A stretch of 57,266 nucleotides of DNA from JAYQKL01 sp049889535 (GCA_049889535.1 JBMHDF010000009.1:1-57266), one strand, 5' to 3'. Positions 8,142 through 18,294 are shown, counted from the stretch's first letter. Translations and numbers: made by a program. Notes: a model not told the origin generated them from the letters alone.

Positions 8142-8339
8142 ATGCCCAAAATGAAAACCAAAAGCGGTGCCAAAAAACGCTTTAAAATGACCGCTTCCGG
8201 CAAGGTTAAATTTAATAATGCCGGTAAACGTCATGGCATGATCAAACGAACCAATAAACAAATTCGCAATTTGCGTGGCGGCGACATTCTGTCTGATGCT
8301 GATGCACGCACTGTGAAAAAGTTTTTACCCTACGGTTAA
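8142..8339 (+). CDS. rpmI: 50S ribosomal protein L35
   Basis: A 65-residue basic ribosomal protein with the standard opening MPKMKTKSGAKKRFKMT and the segment GKRHGMIKRTNKQIRNLRG. It lies between infC and rplT in the classical infC-rpmI-rplT order. AGGAG about 6 bases before ATG 8142 supports the start. Length is normal for the family. Confidence 0.98.
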   Translation: MPKMKTKSGAKKRFKMTASGKVKFNNAGKRHGMIKRTNKQIRNLRGGDILSDADARTVKKFLPYG

Positions 8340-8351
8340 GGAGATACAGCC

Positions 8352-8708
8352 ATGTCACGTGTAAAACGCGGAGTAACCTCACACGCACGCCATAAAAAAG
8401 TCCTCGCAAAAGCCAAAGGCTATTATGGGCGTCGTAAAAACACCATTAAAGTTGCCAAGCAGGCTGTCACCAAAGCAGGGCAATATGCCTATCGCGACCG
8501 CCGCGCCCGCAAGCGCAATTTTCGCGCTTTGTGGATTCAGCGTATTAATGCAGCATCAAGAAGTCATGGCCTGACCTATGGTCGCTTGATTGACGGCTTG
8601 ACCAAATCAGGCGTTGAAGTAGACCGTAAGGTTCTTGCCGATTTGGCTGTTCATGAGCCTGTTGCTTTTGAAGCTTTGGTGGAACAGGCGCGTTCGGCCC
8701 TGTCATAA
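8352..8708 (+). CDS. rplT: 50S ribosomal protein L20
   Basis: A 118-residue protein that binds 23S rRNA early in 50S assembly. The long basic N-terminal helix (SRVKRGVTSHARHKKVLAKA, YYGRRKNTIKVAKQAV, YAYRDRRARKRNFRALWI) and the globular C-terminus with SHGLTYGRLIDGL are typical. It follows rpmI by 12 bases with AAGGAGA upstream. In many bacteria L20 autoregulates this operon; see the leader structure upstream of rpmI. Confidence 0.98.
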   Translation: MSRVKRGVTSHARHKKVLAKAKGYYGRRKNTIKVAKQAVTKAGQYAYRDRRARKRNFRALWIQRINAASRSHGLTYGRLIDGLTKSGVEVDRKVLADLAVHEPVAFEALVEQARSALS

Positions 8709-8716
8709 GGTCTGTG

Positions 8717-9811
8717 ATGACAGATCTCACCGCCCTTGAAAATAAAATTATGGCAGAGATAGACTCTGCTGAGGATACGCGCAGCTTGGAAGAGGTGCGC
8801 GTATCTGCTTTGGGCAAAAAAGGGGCGGTGACAGCCGTTTTAAAAACATTGGGCGGCATGTCTGATGATGAGCGTAAAGCAATTGGTCCGCAAATTAACG
8901 GGCTGAAAAATCGCGTCACGCAAAGTTTGGAAGATAAAAAAGCGGCGCTGGAACTGGCTGCCTTAAACGCGCAATTGGCCAGTGAAACAGTCGATGTGTC
9001 TTTGCCAAGCAACCGCCAGCCGCATGAAACAGGGCGCATACATCCAGTTTCTCAAGTGATGGACGAGATTACCGCGATTTTTGCCGATATGGGGTTTGCG
9101 GTGGCTGAAGGGCCAGATGTTGAAACTGATTTTTATAATTTCTCGGCGTTGAACATTCCCGAAAGCCATCCGGCGCGCCAAATGCATGATACATTTTATT
9201 TTGAGCCCGATGAGGACGGTAATCGTCTGTTGCTGCGCACGCATACGTCGCCGGTTCAAATCCGGACGATGGAAGCGGGTGAGCCGCCTTTTCGTTTTAT
9301 CGCACCGGGTCGTACCTATCGCTGTGACAGCGATCAAACCCATACCCCAATGTTTCATCAGGTCGAAGGACTTGTTGTCGATAAGGATACGCATTTAGGG
9401 CATCTTAAATGGGTGTTAGAAGAGTTTCTGGCTGCTTTTTTTGAAGTCGATGGCGTGACATTGCGTTTGCGCCCAAGTTATTTTCCGTTCACCGAGCCGA
9501 GCATGGAAGTTGATGTGCAATGCGCGCGTACAAATGGCGAATTGCGCATTGGCGAAGGGGAGGATTGGATGGAAATTCTTGGTTGCGGCATGGTTCATCC
9601 CAATGTGCTTAAAAATGCGGGGCTTGACCCTGATGTTTATCAAGGCTTTGCCTTTGGCATGGGGATTGACCGTCTCGCCATGTTGAAATATGGCATGCCA
9701 GACTTGCGTGCCTTTTTCGATGCAGATTTGCGCTGGCTCAAACATTATGGGTTTTCCGCGCTGAACATGCCAACATTGGCGCGCGGCGTTTCTTCGGATG
9801 AGGGGGCGTAA
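8717..9811 (+). CDS. pheS: Phenylalanine--tRNA ligase alpha subunit
   Basis: The class II aminoacyl-tRNA synthetase catalytic subunit of the alpha2-beta2 PheRS. The N-terminal coiled coil (roughly residues 1-90) is followed by HPVSQVMDEITAIFADMGF, motif 2 (FRFIAPGRTYRCDSDQTH, MFHQVEGLVVD) and motif 3 (FGMGIDRLAMLKYGMPDLR). Start ATG 8717 is preferred over GTG 8714 because AAGG at 8707-8710 is better spaced. The stop is directly followed by the pheT ATG, so the two subunits are co-translated. Length 364 residues is normal. Confidence 0.97.
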   Translation: MTDLTALENKIMAEIDSAEDTRSLEEVRVSALGKKGAVTAVLKTLGGMSDDERKAIGPQINGLKNRVTQSLEDKKAALELAALNAQLASETVDVSLPSNRQPHETGRIHPVSQVMDEITAIFADMGFAVAEGPDVETDFYNFSALNIPESHPARQMHDTFYFEPDEDGNRLLLRTHTSPVQIRTMEAGEPPFRFIAPGRTYRCDSDQTHTPMFHQVEGLVVDKDTHLGHLKWVLEEFLAAFFEVDGVTLRLRPSYFPFTEPSMEVDVQCARTNGELRIGEGEDWMEILGCGMVHPNVLKNAGLDPDVYQGFAFGMGIDRLAMLKYGMPDLRAFFDADLRWLKHYGFSALNMPTLARGVSSDEGA

Positions 9812-12199
9812 ATGAAATTCACCCTTTCTTGGCTCAAAGACCATCTCGACACACAAGCCAGTCTTGAGGAAATTTGTGATTGCCTCAATATGATTGGGCT
9901 GGAAGTTGAAGAGGTGAGCGACCCATCAGCTGCCCTCGCTGGTTTTGAGGTGGCGGAAATAATTGAAACGCGCCCGCATCCGGATGCCGATAAATTGCAA
10001 ATTTGTACCGTGAAAACCGCTTCTGCAACACAAGAGCTGGTTTGTGGTGCGCCTAATGCCCGCGCGGGTTTGCGGGGGATTTTAGCCAATGAAGGTGCCA
10101 CTATTCCCGCCAATGGCATGGTGCTGAAAAAAGCAAAAATTCGCGGTGTTGAAAGCTGTGGCATGATGTGTTCTGCCGCTGAGCTGAATTTGTCTGATGA
10201 CCATGAAGGTATTATTGAGTTAGCCGGTGATTATGCACTTGGCACGCCAGCGGCTGAGGCGTTGGGGCAAACCGACCCAATAATTGAAATCGCGATTACG
10301 CCCAATCGACCCGATTGCCTCGGGGTGCGCGGCATTGCGCGCGATTTGGCGGCGGCAGGCTTAGGGCAAATGAAAGATGATGTGCTGCAAGCCGTGCCTG
10401 AAAATTTTGACTCGCCGATTGCTATTGAGGTGTCAACACCAGCTTGTGCGGCTTTTGCAGGTCGTGTGGTGCGCGGGGTGCAAAATAAACCAAGTCCAGA
10501 CTGGCTTGCTGCGCGGCTCAAAGCAATTGGACTAAGCCCGATTAACGCGCTGGTCGATATTACAAATTACATCTCATATGACCGCGGGCGGCCATTACAT
10601 GTTTATGATTTGGATAAGCTTCAGGGCAATATCACGGTGCGAAATGCGCAAAAAGGCGAGCATTTTATTGCCCTTGATGATGAAAAATATGACTGTGGTG
10701 AAAATGACTGCGTGATTGCTGATGAAGCCAATGTGCTGGCTTTTGGCGGCATTATGGGTGGGCTTGAGAGCGGCTCTTCTTTAGAAACCACCACTGTTTT
10801 CATTGAGAGCGCTTGGTTTGACCCTGTCGCGGTAGCTAATACAGGGCGGGCGCATAATTTGGAAAGCGATGCACGCTATCGGTTCGAACGCGGCGTTGAC
10901 CCACAATCGGTCATGACTGGATTAGATTTGGCAACCCAAATGGTGCTGGAAATATGTGGGGGACAGGCAGGCAAGTCTGCATTGGGTGGCACCATTCCTG
11001 ATGGCACCAAAACCATTGCATTTAACCCAGACCGGGTACGCCAACTCACAGGCATTAAGTTAGCTGAGGATGAGATTATCGCTATTTTAACACGGTTAGG
11101 TTTTGAGTGTGAAACGGCCGATACCGAGCTGCGTGTGACCTCACCGAGCTGGCGACCAGATATTGATGGTCAAGCCGATTTAGTTGAGGAAGTCACGCGC
11201 ATTTATGGCATGGATAATGTGCCATCAGTGCCTTTGCCGCGCCCGCATGCCGTGGCGCGTCCTATTTTGACACAGTTGCAAAAGCGTGTGGCATTATCGC
11301 GCCGTGTGCTGGCCGCGCGCGGTATGGTAGAAGTGGTGACATGGTCATTTATTGCGCAACACCATGCTGAGCGATTTGGTGGCACGCCAGGCCAAAAACT
11401 TGCTAATCCAATTTCAAGTGAATTGTCTCACATGCGGCCTAGCTTAATGCCGGGTCTTTTAATGGCAGTCGGGCGCAATCAGGATCGCGGCTTCAGCGAT
11501 ATGGCGATATTTGAAGTGGGGCAGGAGTTTACAGGCGCTGCGCCAACAGAACAGCGATTTGCGGCGACAGGCTTGCGGCAGGGACATGCCGCGCCACGCC
11601 ATTGGACAGGTAAACAGGCGCAAATTGATGTATTTGATGCCAAAGCCGATGCTGAAGCTGTTTTGGCAGCCTATGGCATTGCGGCTGATAGTTTGCGGGT
11701 TGAGGCAAAGGCACCAGATTGGTTCCACCCTGGCCGGTCAGGTGTTTTGTTCAGAGATCCGCGCACGCCTTTGGCCTATTTTGGTGAGATTCACCCTGCA
11801 CTTTTGAAGCAATTTGATGTGAAAGGCCCCTTGGTTGGTTTTGAGGTTTTCCCAGAAAATATCCCTACACCTAAGGCCAAAACGAGCAAAGCAAAACCTG
11901 CTTTAAATCTGTCGAATTTACAAGCTGTTCGGCGCGATTTTGCGTTTGACGTTGACAGTGCGGTGCGGGCTGCTGATTTGTTGAAAGCGGCACAGGGTGC
12001 GGATAAAAAATTGATTACTGCTGTGCGATTATTTGATGCTTTTGAAGGCGGCCAGATGGAAGCAGGGCGCAAATCATTGGCTATTGAGGTCACATTGCAA
12101 CCCAATGAAGCCACTTTGACCGATGAAGAGATTGATGCCGTGTCTGACAAAATTATTCAGGCGGTTGAAAAAGCCACTGACGGAAAATTGCGCGCATAG
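9812..12199 (+). CDS. pheT: Phenylalanine--tRNA ligase beta subunit
   Basis: A 795-residue structural and editing subunit of PheRS. The order of domains is standard: B1 core, a tRNA-binding EMAP-like domain (VAEIIETRPHPDADKLQICT), the B3/B4 editing region (NALVDITNYISYDRGRPLHVYD), the B5 region (TSPSWRPDIDGQADLVEEV), the catalytic-like fold, and the C-terminal ferredoxin-fold anticodon-binding domain (LQAVRRDFAFDVD ... FEGGQMEAGRKSLAIEVTLQ). The ATG follows the pheS stop with no gap. Nothing unusual in length or sequence. Confidence 0.97.
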   Translation: MKFTLSWLKDHLDTQASLEEICDCLNMIGLEVEEVSDPSAALAGFEVAEIIETRPHPDADKLQICTVKTASATQELVCGAPNARAGLRGILANEGATIPANGMVLKKAKIRGVESCGMMCSAAELNLSDDHEGIIELAGDYALGTPAAEALGQTDPIIEIAITPNRPDCLGVRGIARDLAAAGLGQMKDDVLQAVPENFDSPIAIEVSTPACAAFAGRVVRGVQNKPSPDWLAARLKAIGLSPINALVDITNYISYDRGRPLHVYDLDKLQGNITVRNAQKGEHFIALDDEKYDCGENDCVIADEANVLAFGGIMGGLESGSSLETTTVFIESAWFDPVAVANTGRAHNLESDARYRFERGVDPQSVMTGLDLATQMVLEICGGQAGKSALGGTIPDGTKTIAFNPDRVRQLTGIKLAEDEIIAILTRLGFECETADTELRVTSPSWRPDIDGQADLVEEVTRIYGMDNVPSVPLPRPHAVARPILTQLQKRVALSRRVLAARGMVEVVTWSFIAQHHAERFGGTPGQKLANPISSELSHMRPSLMPGLLMAVGRNQDRGFSDMAIFEVGQEFTGAAPTEQRFAATGLRQGHAAPRHWTGKQAQIDVFDAKADAEAVLAAYGIAADSLRVEAKAPDWFHPGRSGVLFRDPRTPLAYFGEIHPALLKQFDVKGPLVGFEVFPENIPTPKAKTSKAKPALNLSNLQAVRRDFAFDVDSAVRAADLLKAAQGADKKLITAVRLFDAFEGGQMEAGRKSLAIEVTLQPNEATLTDEEIDAVSDKIIQAVEKATDGKLRA

Positions 12200-12283
12200 A
12201 CATTATTGGCAGGCACGATTTGCCGCATGTTGTGCCGTTAAACGCTTATTGGCGGAAGGCGTTAGCAATGCTATATCACCCCT

Positions 12284-14083
12284 ATGAATGATCTTTCTAA
12301 AATTCGCAATTTTTCGATTATTGCCCATATTGACCACGGCAAATCAACTTTGGCTGACCGGTTGATTCAAATGACGGGTGGTTTATCTGAGCGTGAAATG
12401 CAAGAGCAAGTGCTCGACAATATGGATATTGAGCGCGAGCGCGGTATCACCATTAAAGCGCAAACAGTGCGTCTCGATTATCAGGCACAAGACGGTGAAA
12501 CCTATCAATTGAATTTAATCGACACACCAGGCCATGTGGATTTTGCCTATGAGGTGAACCGCTCGCTGGCGGCTTGTGAGGGCTCGCTTTTAGTGGTGGA
12601 CGCTTCGCAAGGCGTGGAGGCGCAAACGCTGGCCAATGTTTATCAGGCAATTGATGTGAATCACGAAATCGTGCCGGTCTTAAATAAGGTTGATTTGCCC
12701 GCCGCAGACTGTGCGCGTGTGCGCGGCCAGATTGAAGATGTGATTGGCCTTGATGCCAGTGAAGCTGTTGAGATTTCTGCCAAAACGGGTGTTGGTATTG
12801 AGTCTGTTTTGGAGGCCATTGTCACGCAATTACCTCCGCCTGAAGGCAATCGAGATAATCCGCTTAAAGCCATGCTGGTCGATAGCTGGTATGATGCTTA
12901 TCTGGGCGTTGTGGTGCTGGTGCGCGTGATTGATGGCGAAATGAAAAAGGGCCAGAAAATTCGTATGATGTCCTCTGGTGCGACCTACACACTAGACCAG
13001 GTAGGGGTTTTTCGCCCAAAACGCGAAAATGTACCAGCTTTAGGGCCGGGCGAAATTGGGTTTTTCACCGCCGCGATTAAAGAAGTGGCGGACACACGCG
13101 TTGGCGATACGGTGACGGATGAACGCAAACCTTGTGATACGGCGTTGACTGGTTTTAAGCCCTCGCAGCCTGTGGTGTTTTGCGGTTTGTTTCCGGTTGA
13201 TAGCAGCGAGTTTGAAGATTTGCGCGATGCGATGGCCAAATTGCGCCTTAATGATGCCAGTTTTGAATATGAAATGGAAACCTCTGCCGCGCTTGGGTTT
13301 GGTTTTCGGTGTGGCTTTTTAGGGTTGTTGCATTTAGAGATTATTCGCGAACGGATTGAGCGCGAATTTGATATTGACCTCATCACCACTGCACCAAGTG
13401 TGGTTTATCATTTGCATATGACCGATGGTGAAATGATTGAAATGCATAATCCAGCTGATATGCCTGATGTGGTGAAAATTGACCATATTGAAGAGCCGTG
13501 GATTAAAGCATCGATTTTGGTGCCTGATGATTATATGGGCGCGGTTTTGAAACTGTGTGAGGACCGGCGCGGGCGGCAAATCAATATGAGCTATGCTGGT
13601 TCACGCGCCATGTTGGAATATGCGCTGCCGCTTAATGAGGTGGTGTTTGATTTTTATGACCGCCTGAAATCAGCAACTAAAGGCTATGCGAGTTTTGATT
13701 ACAGCCTGACTGGTTATGAAACCGGCGATTTGGTGAAAATGGCTATTTTGGTCAACGCTGAGCCAGTGGATGCGCTCTCCACAATTGTGCATCGCGAGCG
13801 GGCGGAAATGCGCGGGCGGGCAATGTGTGAACGCCTGAAAGACTTGATACCGCGTCATTTGTTCAAAATTCCGGTGCAAGCGGCTTTGGGTGGCAAAATT
13901 ATTGCGCGTGAAACCATTGCTGCCTTGCGTAAGGATGTGACGGCAAAATGTTATGGTGGTGATGCAACCCGTAAGCGCAAATTGCTGGACAAGCAGAAAG
14001 AGGGTAAAAAGAAAATGCGCCAATTCGGCAAAGTCGACATCCCTCAAGATGCCTTTATCGCAGCATTGAAAATGGATGATTAA
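12284..14083 (+). CDS. lepA: Elongation factor 4 (LepA)
   Basis: A 599-residue translational GTPase. G1 (AHIDHGKSTLADRLI), G2 (ERGITIKAQ), G3 (DTPGHVDF) and G4 (LNKVDLP) are all present, as is the LepA-specific C-terminal domain with FDYSLTGYETGDLVKM and a KKKMRQFGKVDIPQDAF tail. EF-4 acts on the ribosome during initiation and elongation under stress. The ATG is at 12284, with a weak GGAAGG-like site upstream; another ATG sits 4 bases on, in a different frame. The gene ends shortly before the oppositely oriented tRNA-Ser. Confidence 0.97.
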   Translation: MNDLSKIRNFSIIAHIDHGKSTLADRLIQMTGGLSEREMQEQVLDNMDIERERGITIKAQTVRLDYQAQDGETYQLNLIDTPGHVDFAYEVNRSLAACEGSLLVVDASQGVEAQTLANVYQAIDVNHEIVPVLNKVDLPAADCARVRGQIEDVIGLDASEAVEISAKTGVGIESVLEAIVTQLPPPEGNRDNPLKAMLVDSWYDAYLGVVVLVRVIDGEMKKGQKIRMMSSGATYTLDQVGVFRPKRENVPALGPGEIGFFTAAIKEVADTRVGDTVTDERKPCDTALTGFKPSQPVVFCGLFPVDSSEFEDLRDAMAKLRLNDASFEYEMETSAALGFGFRCGFLGLLHLEIIRERIEREFDIDLITTAPSVVYHLHMTDGEMIEMHNPADMPDVVKIDHIEEPWIKASILVPDDYMGAVLKLCEDRRGRQINMSYAGSRAMLEYALPLNEVVFDFYDRLKSATKGYASFDYSLTGYETGDLVKMAILVNAEPVDALSTIVHRERAEMRGRAMCERLKDLIPRHLFKIPVQAALGGKIIARETIAALRKDVTAKCYGGDATRKRKLLDKQKEGKKKMRQFGKVDIPQDAFIAALKMDD

Positions 14084-14095
14084 GCATTTTTGAGA

Positions 14096-14185
14096 TGGCG
14101 GACAGAGCGGGATTCGAACCCGCGAGACGCGTTAACGCCTACACGCTTTCCAAGCGTGCGCCTTCAGCCACTCGGCCACCTGTCC
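14096..14185 (-). tRNA. tRNA-Ser (anticodon GGA)
   Basis: On the minus strand the gene begins GGACAGGTGGCCGAGTGG and ends GCTCTGTCCGCCA, with encoded CCA (tgg at 14096-14098). The anticodon stem CACGC/GCGTG surrounds TTGGAAA, so the anticodon is GGA, reading UCC and UCU. The long variable arm is typical of serine tRNA. It lies between the convergent lepA and typA genes. Confidence 0.97.
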
Positions 14186-14269
14186 TAAAGTGCTTTTTGT
14201 TAGCGTGAATAACAGTTTTTTTCAAGCAAAAGCTCCGCGCATCACTCATTGCGAGACGGATTAATATTT

Positions 14270-16102
14270 TTATAAACTTTCTTGTGCCGCCATATCGCGT
14301 TTGTATTTTTTGCGCTCATGCTCGAGCAGATATTTTTTCCGCAATCGCAGGCTTTGCGGCGTGACCTCTAATAATTCGTCATATTCGACATAGGCCATCA
14401 TTTCTTCTAACGACATGCGGCGTGGTGGGGTCAGCACCACCGCATCATCTGAACCAGAGGCGCGAATATTGGTCAGCTTTTTGCCCTTTAACACATTGAT
14501 TTCAAGGTCATTATCGCGGCTGTGCTCGCCCACTATCATTCCTTGATAAACTGGCATTTGCGGGTCAATAAACATCACGCCGCGATCTTGCAGATTGAAA
14601 ATCGCATAAGCTACCGCCGTGCCGGTTTCAGAGGCTATCAGCGCGCCATTGCGGCGGCCCGGAATATCGCCCTTATAATCGGCATAGCTGTGAAACAATC
14701 TGTTCAAGACACCCGTGCCGCGCGTATCGGTTAAAAACTTACTTTGATAACCTATTAAGCCCCGCGAGGGTGCATGAAAAACCAAACGGGTTTTGCCAGC
14801 ACCTGCCGTGCGCATATCCATCATCACGGCTTTGCGTCTATTCATGCTATCGACGACTGTTGAGCTATATTCCTCATCCACATCAATAATCACTTCCTCA
14901 ATGGGTTCTTGTTTAACGCCATTTTCGGTTTTAACGAGCACGCGCGGTCGCGACACGGTGAGTTCAAAGCCCTCACGGCGCATGGTCTCAATCAAAACCC
15001 CAAGCTGTAATTCGCCGCGCCCGCCAATTTCAAATGCATCTTTATTTTCGCCTTCGGTAAAAGTGATGGCGACATTGGTTTCAGCTTCCGCCAAAAGCCG
15101 CTCGCGAATGACGGTGGAGGTTACTTTTTTGCCCTCTTTGCCGGCAAAAGGCGAATCGTTCACCGTGATGGTGACCGACATTGTCGGCGGGTCAATGGGG
15201 GTCGAGGCCAATGGCTCAGTCACGTCTGGCGCACAAATCGTGTCAGCCACAGAGGCCTTGGTAAGCCCCGCAATACAAATTAAATCACCGGCCTGCACTT
15301 CATTGACGGGAACGCGTTGCGTGCCTTCAAATCGCAGTAATTTGGTCAGTCGACCTGTTTCAACCACCTCGCCGTCTAAATTAAGCGCGCGGACAGTCTC
15401 GTTTACGCGCGCTGTGCCTTGTGTAACGCGGCCCGTCAAACAACGCCCTAAATAGGGATCGCTGTCTAATAAGGTTGTCAGCATGGCAAAAGGTTTTTGC
15501 GGGTCGACTTGCGGTTCTGGTACATGCGATTTTACCAGTTCTAGCAAGGGTAATAAATTCTCACGCGGATCTTCAAGCTCATGCGTGCACCATCCATCAC
15601 GCCCTGAGGCATAAAGGATAGGAAAATCGAGCTGTGCGTCATTAGCATCTAGCGAGACAAACAGGTCAAATACTTCATCAACAACTTCATCGGGGCGGCC
15701 ATCAGGGCGGTCAACTTTATTGATAATCACAATTGGGCGCAAGCCTTGTGCAAGGGCTTTGCCCAACACAAATTTGGTTTGCGGCATTGGCCCTTCGGCA
15801 GCATCCGTGAGCAAAATAACGCCATCAGCCATGCCCAGCACACGCTCCACTTCACCCCCAAAATCGGCATGACCCGGCGTGTCGATAATATTGATGCGTG
15901 TGTCACCATATTGCACTGACGTTGGTTTGGCTAAAATGGTGATGCCGCGTTCTTTTTCAAGGTCACCGCTATCCATAAGCCGCTCATCAAGCTGCTGATT
16001 ATCCCGGAACAGGCCTGTTTGCTTCATAATGCTGTCAATCAGTGTGGTTTTGCCGTGATCCACATGGGCGATAATGGCAATATTGCGCAGCGATTGGCTC
16101 AT
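14270..16102 (-). CDS. typA: Ribosome-dependent GTPase TypA/BipA
   Basis: A 610-residue translational GTPase involved in ribosome assembly and stress adaptation. It starts MSQSLRNIAIIAHVDHGKTT (G1), then ERGITILAK (G2), DTPGHADFGGEVER (G3) and INKVDRPDGRP (G4). The C-terminal domain contains PSRGLIGYQSKFLTDTRGTG and NDLEINVLKGKKLTNIRASG, which are TypA signatures. The start ATG 16102 has AAGGATT upstream. It is transcribed divergently from the sulfatase. Confidence 0.97.
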   Translation of the reverse strand: MSQSLRNIAIIAHVDHGKTTLIDSIMKQTGLFRDNQQLDERLMDSGDLEKERGITILAKPTSVQYGDTRINIIDTPGHADFGGEVERVLGMADGVILLTDAAEGPMPQTKFVLGKALAQGLRPIVIINKVDRPDGRPDEVVDEVFDLFVSLDANDAQLDFPILYASGRDGWCTHELEDPRENLLPLLELVKSHVPEPQVDPQKPFAMLTTLLDSDPYLGRCLTGRVTQGTARVNETVRALNLDGEVVETGRLTKLLRFEGTQRVPVNEVQAGDLICIAGLTKASVADTICAPDVTEPLASTPIDPPTMSVTITVNDSPFAGKEGKKVTSTVIRERLLAEAETNVAITFTEGENKDAFEIGGRGELQLGVLIETMRREGFELTVSRPRVLVKTENGVKQEPIEEVIIDVDEEYSSTVVDSMNRRKAVMMDMRTAGAGKTRLVFHAPSRGLIGYQSKFLTDTRGTGVLNRLFHSYADYKGDIPGRRNGALIASETGTAVAYAIFNLQDRGVMFIDPQMPVYQGMIVGEHSRDNDLEINVLKGKKLTNIRASGSDDAVVLTPPRRMSLEEMMAYVEYDELLEVTPQSLRLRKKYLLEHERKKYKRDMAAQESL

Positions 16103-16228
16103 TTTGTAATCCTTAAAATAATATATGCGCTGTCCTACCCTTCTTTGAGCTTTTGTGAAAGCCTTTTTATTTGCAAATGAAGTCAGAGTTTCTATGATTG
16201 ATTAAATATGAATAAGAAGGAGGGGGGT

Positions 16229-17821
16229 ATGAAAAAAATCTTTTTATATGGTGCGCTTGCTCTGGTCGTCATTATTGCCGCAGGTTTGATTTACTATAAT
16301 CCAAGCCCATCAAGCGATTATGCATTTGATGATGCGACCACAAGCGATTTAAACAGTTTGGTCAAATCGCGTGCTAGCGATGCGCCGCCCCCGAATATTA
16401 TTATTTTATTGGCAGATGATTTGGGATGGGCCGATGTTGGCTATCGTGGGTCAGATATTCAAACCCCAAATTTAAATCGTTTAGTCAAAGAAGGCATGCG
16501 GCTGGAGCGATTTTATGTGACGCCATTTTGTACCCCAACGCGTGCGGCGCTGATGACAGGGCGCGACCCGATTAAACTGGGTGTCGCGCATTCTGTTTTA
16601 ATGGCTTGGGATAATGGTGGCGTCGCGCCGGAAGAGCATTTCATGCCCGAAAGCTTTAAGGCGGCAGGCTATCAAACAGCAATGGTTGGGAAATGGCATT
16701 TGGGGCATACATTGGAACAACACACACCCAATGCGCGTGGATTTGACCATTTTTACGGGCATTTTAACACTGATGTTGATTATTTTTCTCATAGTTTCGC
16801 CAAGGGACATGATTTTCAGGAAAATGGCCAATCTGTTACCCATGAAGGTGAATATGCCACTGATGTGCACGGCAATCAGGCGGCGCGCTTTATCACAGAA
16901 TTGCGCGACCCAAATAAACCGTTTTTCCTCTATGTGCCTTTCCTTGCGCCGCATTCTCCAATGCAGGCCAAAGAAGAAGACATTGCCAAATATCCAAAGC
17001 GCATTGATCTGCCTTCGCGTGAACAGCGCACTTATGCTGCGATGGTTGACAGTATGGACCAAGCAATTGGTCAGATTTTAGATGCGTTAGATGCGCAAGG
17101 TTTGCGTGAAAATACAATGGTTTTGTTTTTCTCTGATAATGGCGGGTTTTATAATTTTGGCGCCGATAATAAGCCCTTACGTGGGCAGAAACTCACACCT
17201 TTTGAGGGCGGCGTGCGGGTCAATGCACTCTTGCGCTGGCCAGAGGTGATACCGCCCGAAACTGTTAACGATAAGGTGATTTCGGTTTTAGATTTGCTGC
17301 CAACCCTGACAAAGGCAGCCGGCATTGAGGCGCGTCACGAAAAGCCGATTGATGGTCTGGACCGCTGGGATGCCATTTTAGGTAAGGGAGAAAAAGATCG
17401 CGGCGCACCACTTTTCTTTACCTCAAACCTGACTTTATATAATTTTTTCCAATATGGTGTGTTGGATGGCCCTTGGAAACTTTATCAAAAAGTTGACCAC
17501 CAACGCCGCGTTACCGAAGTGGAAACCATGTTATTTAATGTATGGGATGACCCCAATGAAACGCAGGATATATCCGCACAATATCCTGAGCAGGTTCAAC
17601 GGTTGCAAGATTTGCTTGATGAACGCCTTGCGCAACACCCGGCTGGCGGCACTTATGTGCGAATTTCACCGCATCCAGGTTGGCGCGCGCCGCTTGATTA
17701 TGCCAAATCCGTTGCCCCAGCTGACACCGTGCAGCCAGACGCGCATAAGGGATTTGGGCCTCTCAAATCGAAAGTTTTGCAACAGCTATATGGTGAGCGT
17801 GGCCGGATACTTTACGAATAA
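16229..17821 (+). CDS. Membrane-anchored sulfatase (arylsulfatase family, S1-type)
   Basis: A 530-residue alkaline-phosphatase-fold sulfatase with an N-terminal hydrophobic anchor (about residues 4-22), so it should act in the periplasm. Active-site elements are readable: LLADDLGWADVGY (metal-binding Asp pair near residues 63-64), the formylglycine motif FCTPTRAALMTGR (Cys about 101, CxPxR), GKWHLGH (about 154-160), and FFSDNGG (about 302-306). The Cys-type motif requires a formylglycine-generating enzyme, not encoded in this window. Start ATG 16229 has a strong AAGGAGG 5 bases upstream; the ATG at 16208 has none. It sits beside a TonB receptor, hinting at sulfated substrates (inference). Confidence 0.9.
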   Translation: MKKIFLYGALALVVIIAAGLIYYNPSPSSDYAFDDATTSDLNSLVKSRASDAPPPNIIILLADDLGWADVGYRGSDIQTPNLNRLVKEGMRLERFYVTPFCTPTRAALMTGRDPIKLGVAHSVLMAWDNGGVAPEEHFMPESFKAAGYQTAMVGKWHLGHTLEQHTPNARGFDHFYGHFNTDVDYFSHSFAKGHDFQENGQSVTHEGEYATDVHGNQAARFITELRDPNKPFFLYVPFLAPHSPMQAKEEDIAKYPKRIDLPSREQRTYAAMVDSMDQAIGQILDALDAQGLRENTMVLFFSDNGGFYNFGADNKPLRGQKLTPFEGGVRVNALLRWPEVIPPETVNDKVISVLDLLPTLTKAAGIEARHEKPIDGLDRWDAILGKGEKDRGAPLFFTSNLTLYNFFQYGVLDGPWKLYQKVDHQRRVTEVETMLFNVWDDPNETQDISAQYPEQVQRLQDLLDERLAQHPAGGTYVRISPHPGWRAPLDYAKSVAPADTVQPDAHKGFGPLKSKVLQQLYGERGRILYE

Positions 17822-17835
17822 TTGCTTTGATGAGC

Positions 17836-18294
17836 TTAGCTGGTCTCTGGGTCAATAGCGGCAAAATCGGCGGGTAAATTATGAAAATAGGAAAGGGCTT
17901 CATGGCGTTTTGAAATGCGCCAGCCCTTTTCAGTGCGCACCAATTCGTCAACATACCAAAGCCCCACAAAAAATGTCACAGGGTCATCATCGCGTTTGGG
18001 GTTCATAGGGTTGAAACAAATGCTTTTCGCTGTCGCCGTATTGCCAGTGATTTTGAGCTTGGTTGTGGCAATCATATGCTGCGAGTTCTCAAACTGCTCT
18101 AGCGCGCGCGGCAGGTAATTTTTAATTTCTGACAGTGACCCTTTGGCGCCACCTGTTTCCGTATAGTCAATATGGGCATCAGCGGTGAAAATATCGTCTA
18201 ACGCATCCCAATTTTTTTCATCAATGGCATAGCAATAATCAGTCAATAAATCCTGAATTTCCAACCGGTCTGATATGTCTTGTAAACTGAGCAC
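17836..18294 (-). CDS. SnoaL/NTF2-like protein (nuclear transport factor 2 family)
   Basis: A 152-residue cone-shaped alpha+beta-barrel family protein. The N-terminal helices carry EIQDLLTDYCYAIDEKNWDAL, followed by DIFTADAHIDYTETGG and the final strands FFVGLWYVDELVRTEKGWRISKRHEALSYF, typical of the SnoaL_4 group that includes polyketide cyclases, dehydratases and steroid isomerase-like enzymes. It starts with GTG 18294 behind GGGAG. The gene is divergent from the TonB receptor and converges with the sulfatase (14 bases between stops). No catalytic residue can be assigned safely. Confidence 0.85.
   Translation of the reverse strand: MLSLQDISDRLEIQDLLTDYCYAIDEKNWDALDDIFTADAHIDYTETGGAKGSLSEIKNYLPRALEQFENSQHMIATTKLKITGNTATAKSICFNPMNPKRDDDPVTFFVGLWYVDELVRTEKGWRISKRHEALSYFHNLPADFAAIDPETS

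Noticed and set aside
14793..15455. A 220-codon open frame on the plus strand inside typA
   Set aside because: It lies entirely antisense to typA, has no ribosome site or known motif and its composition mirrors the opposite strand of a conserved gene.
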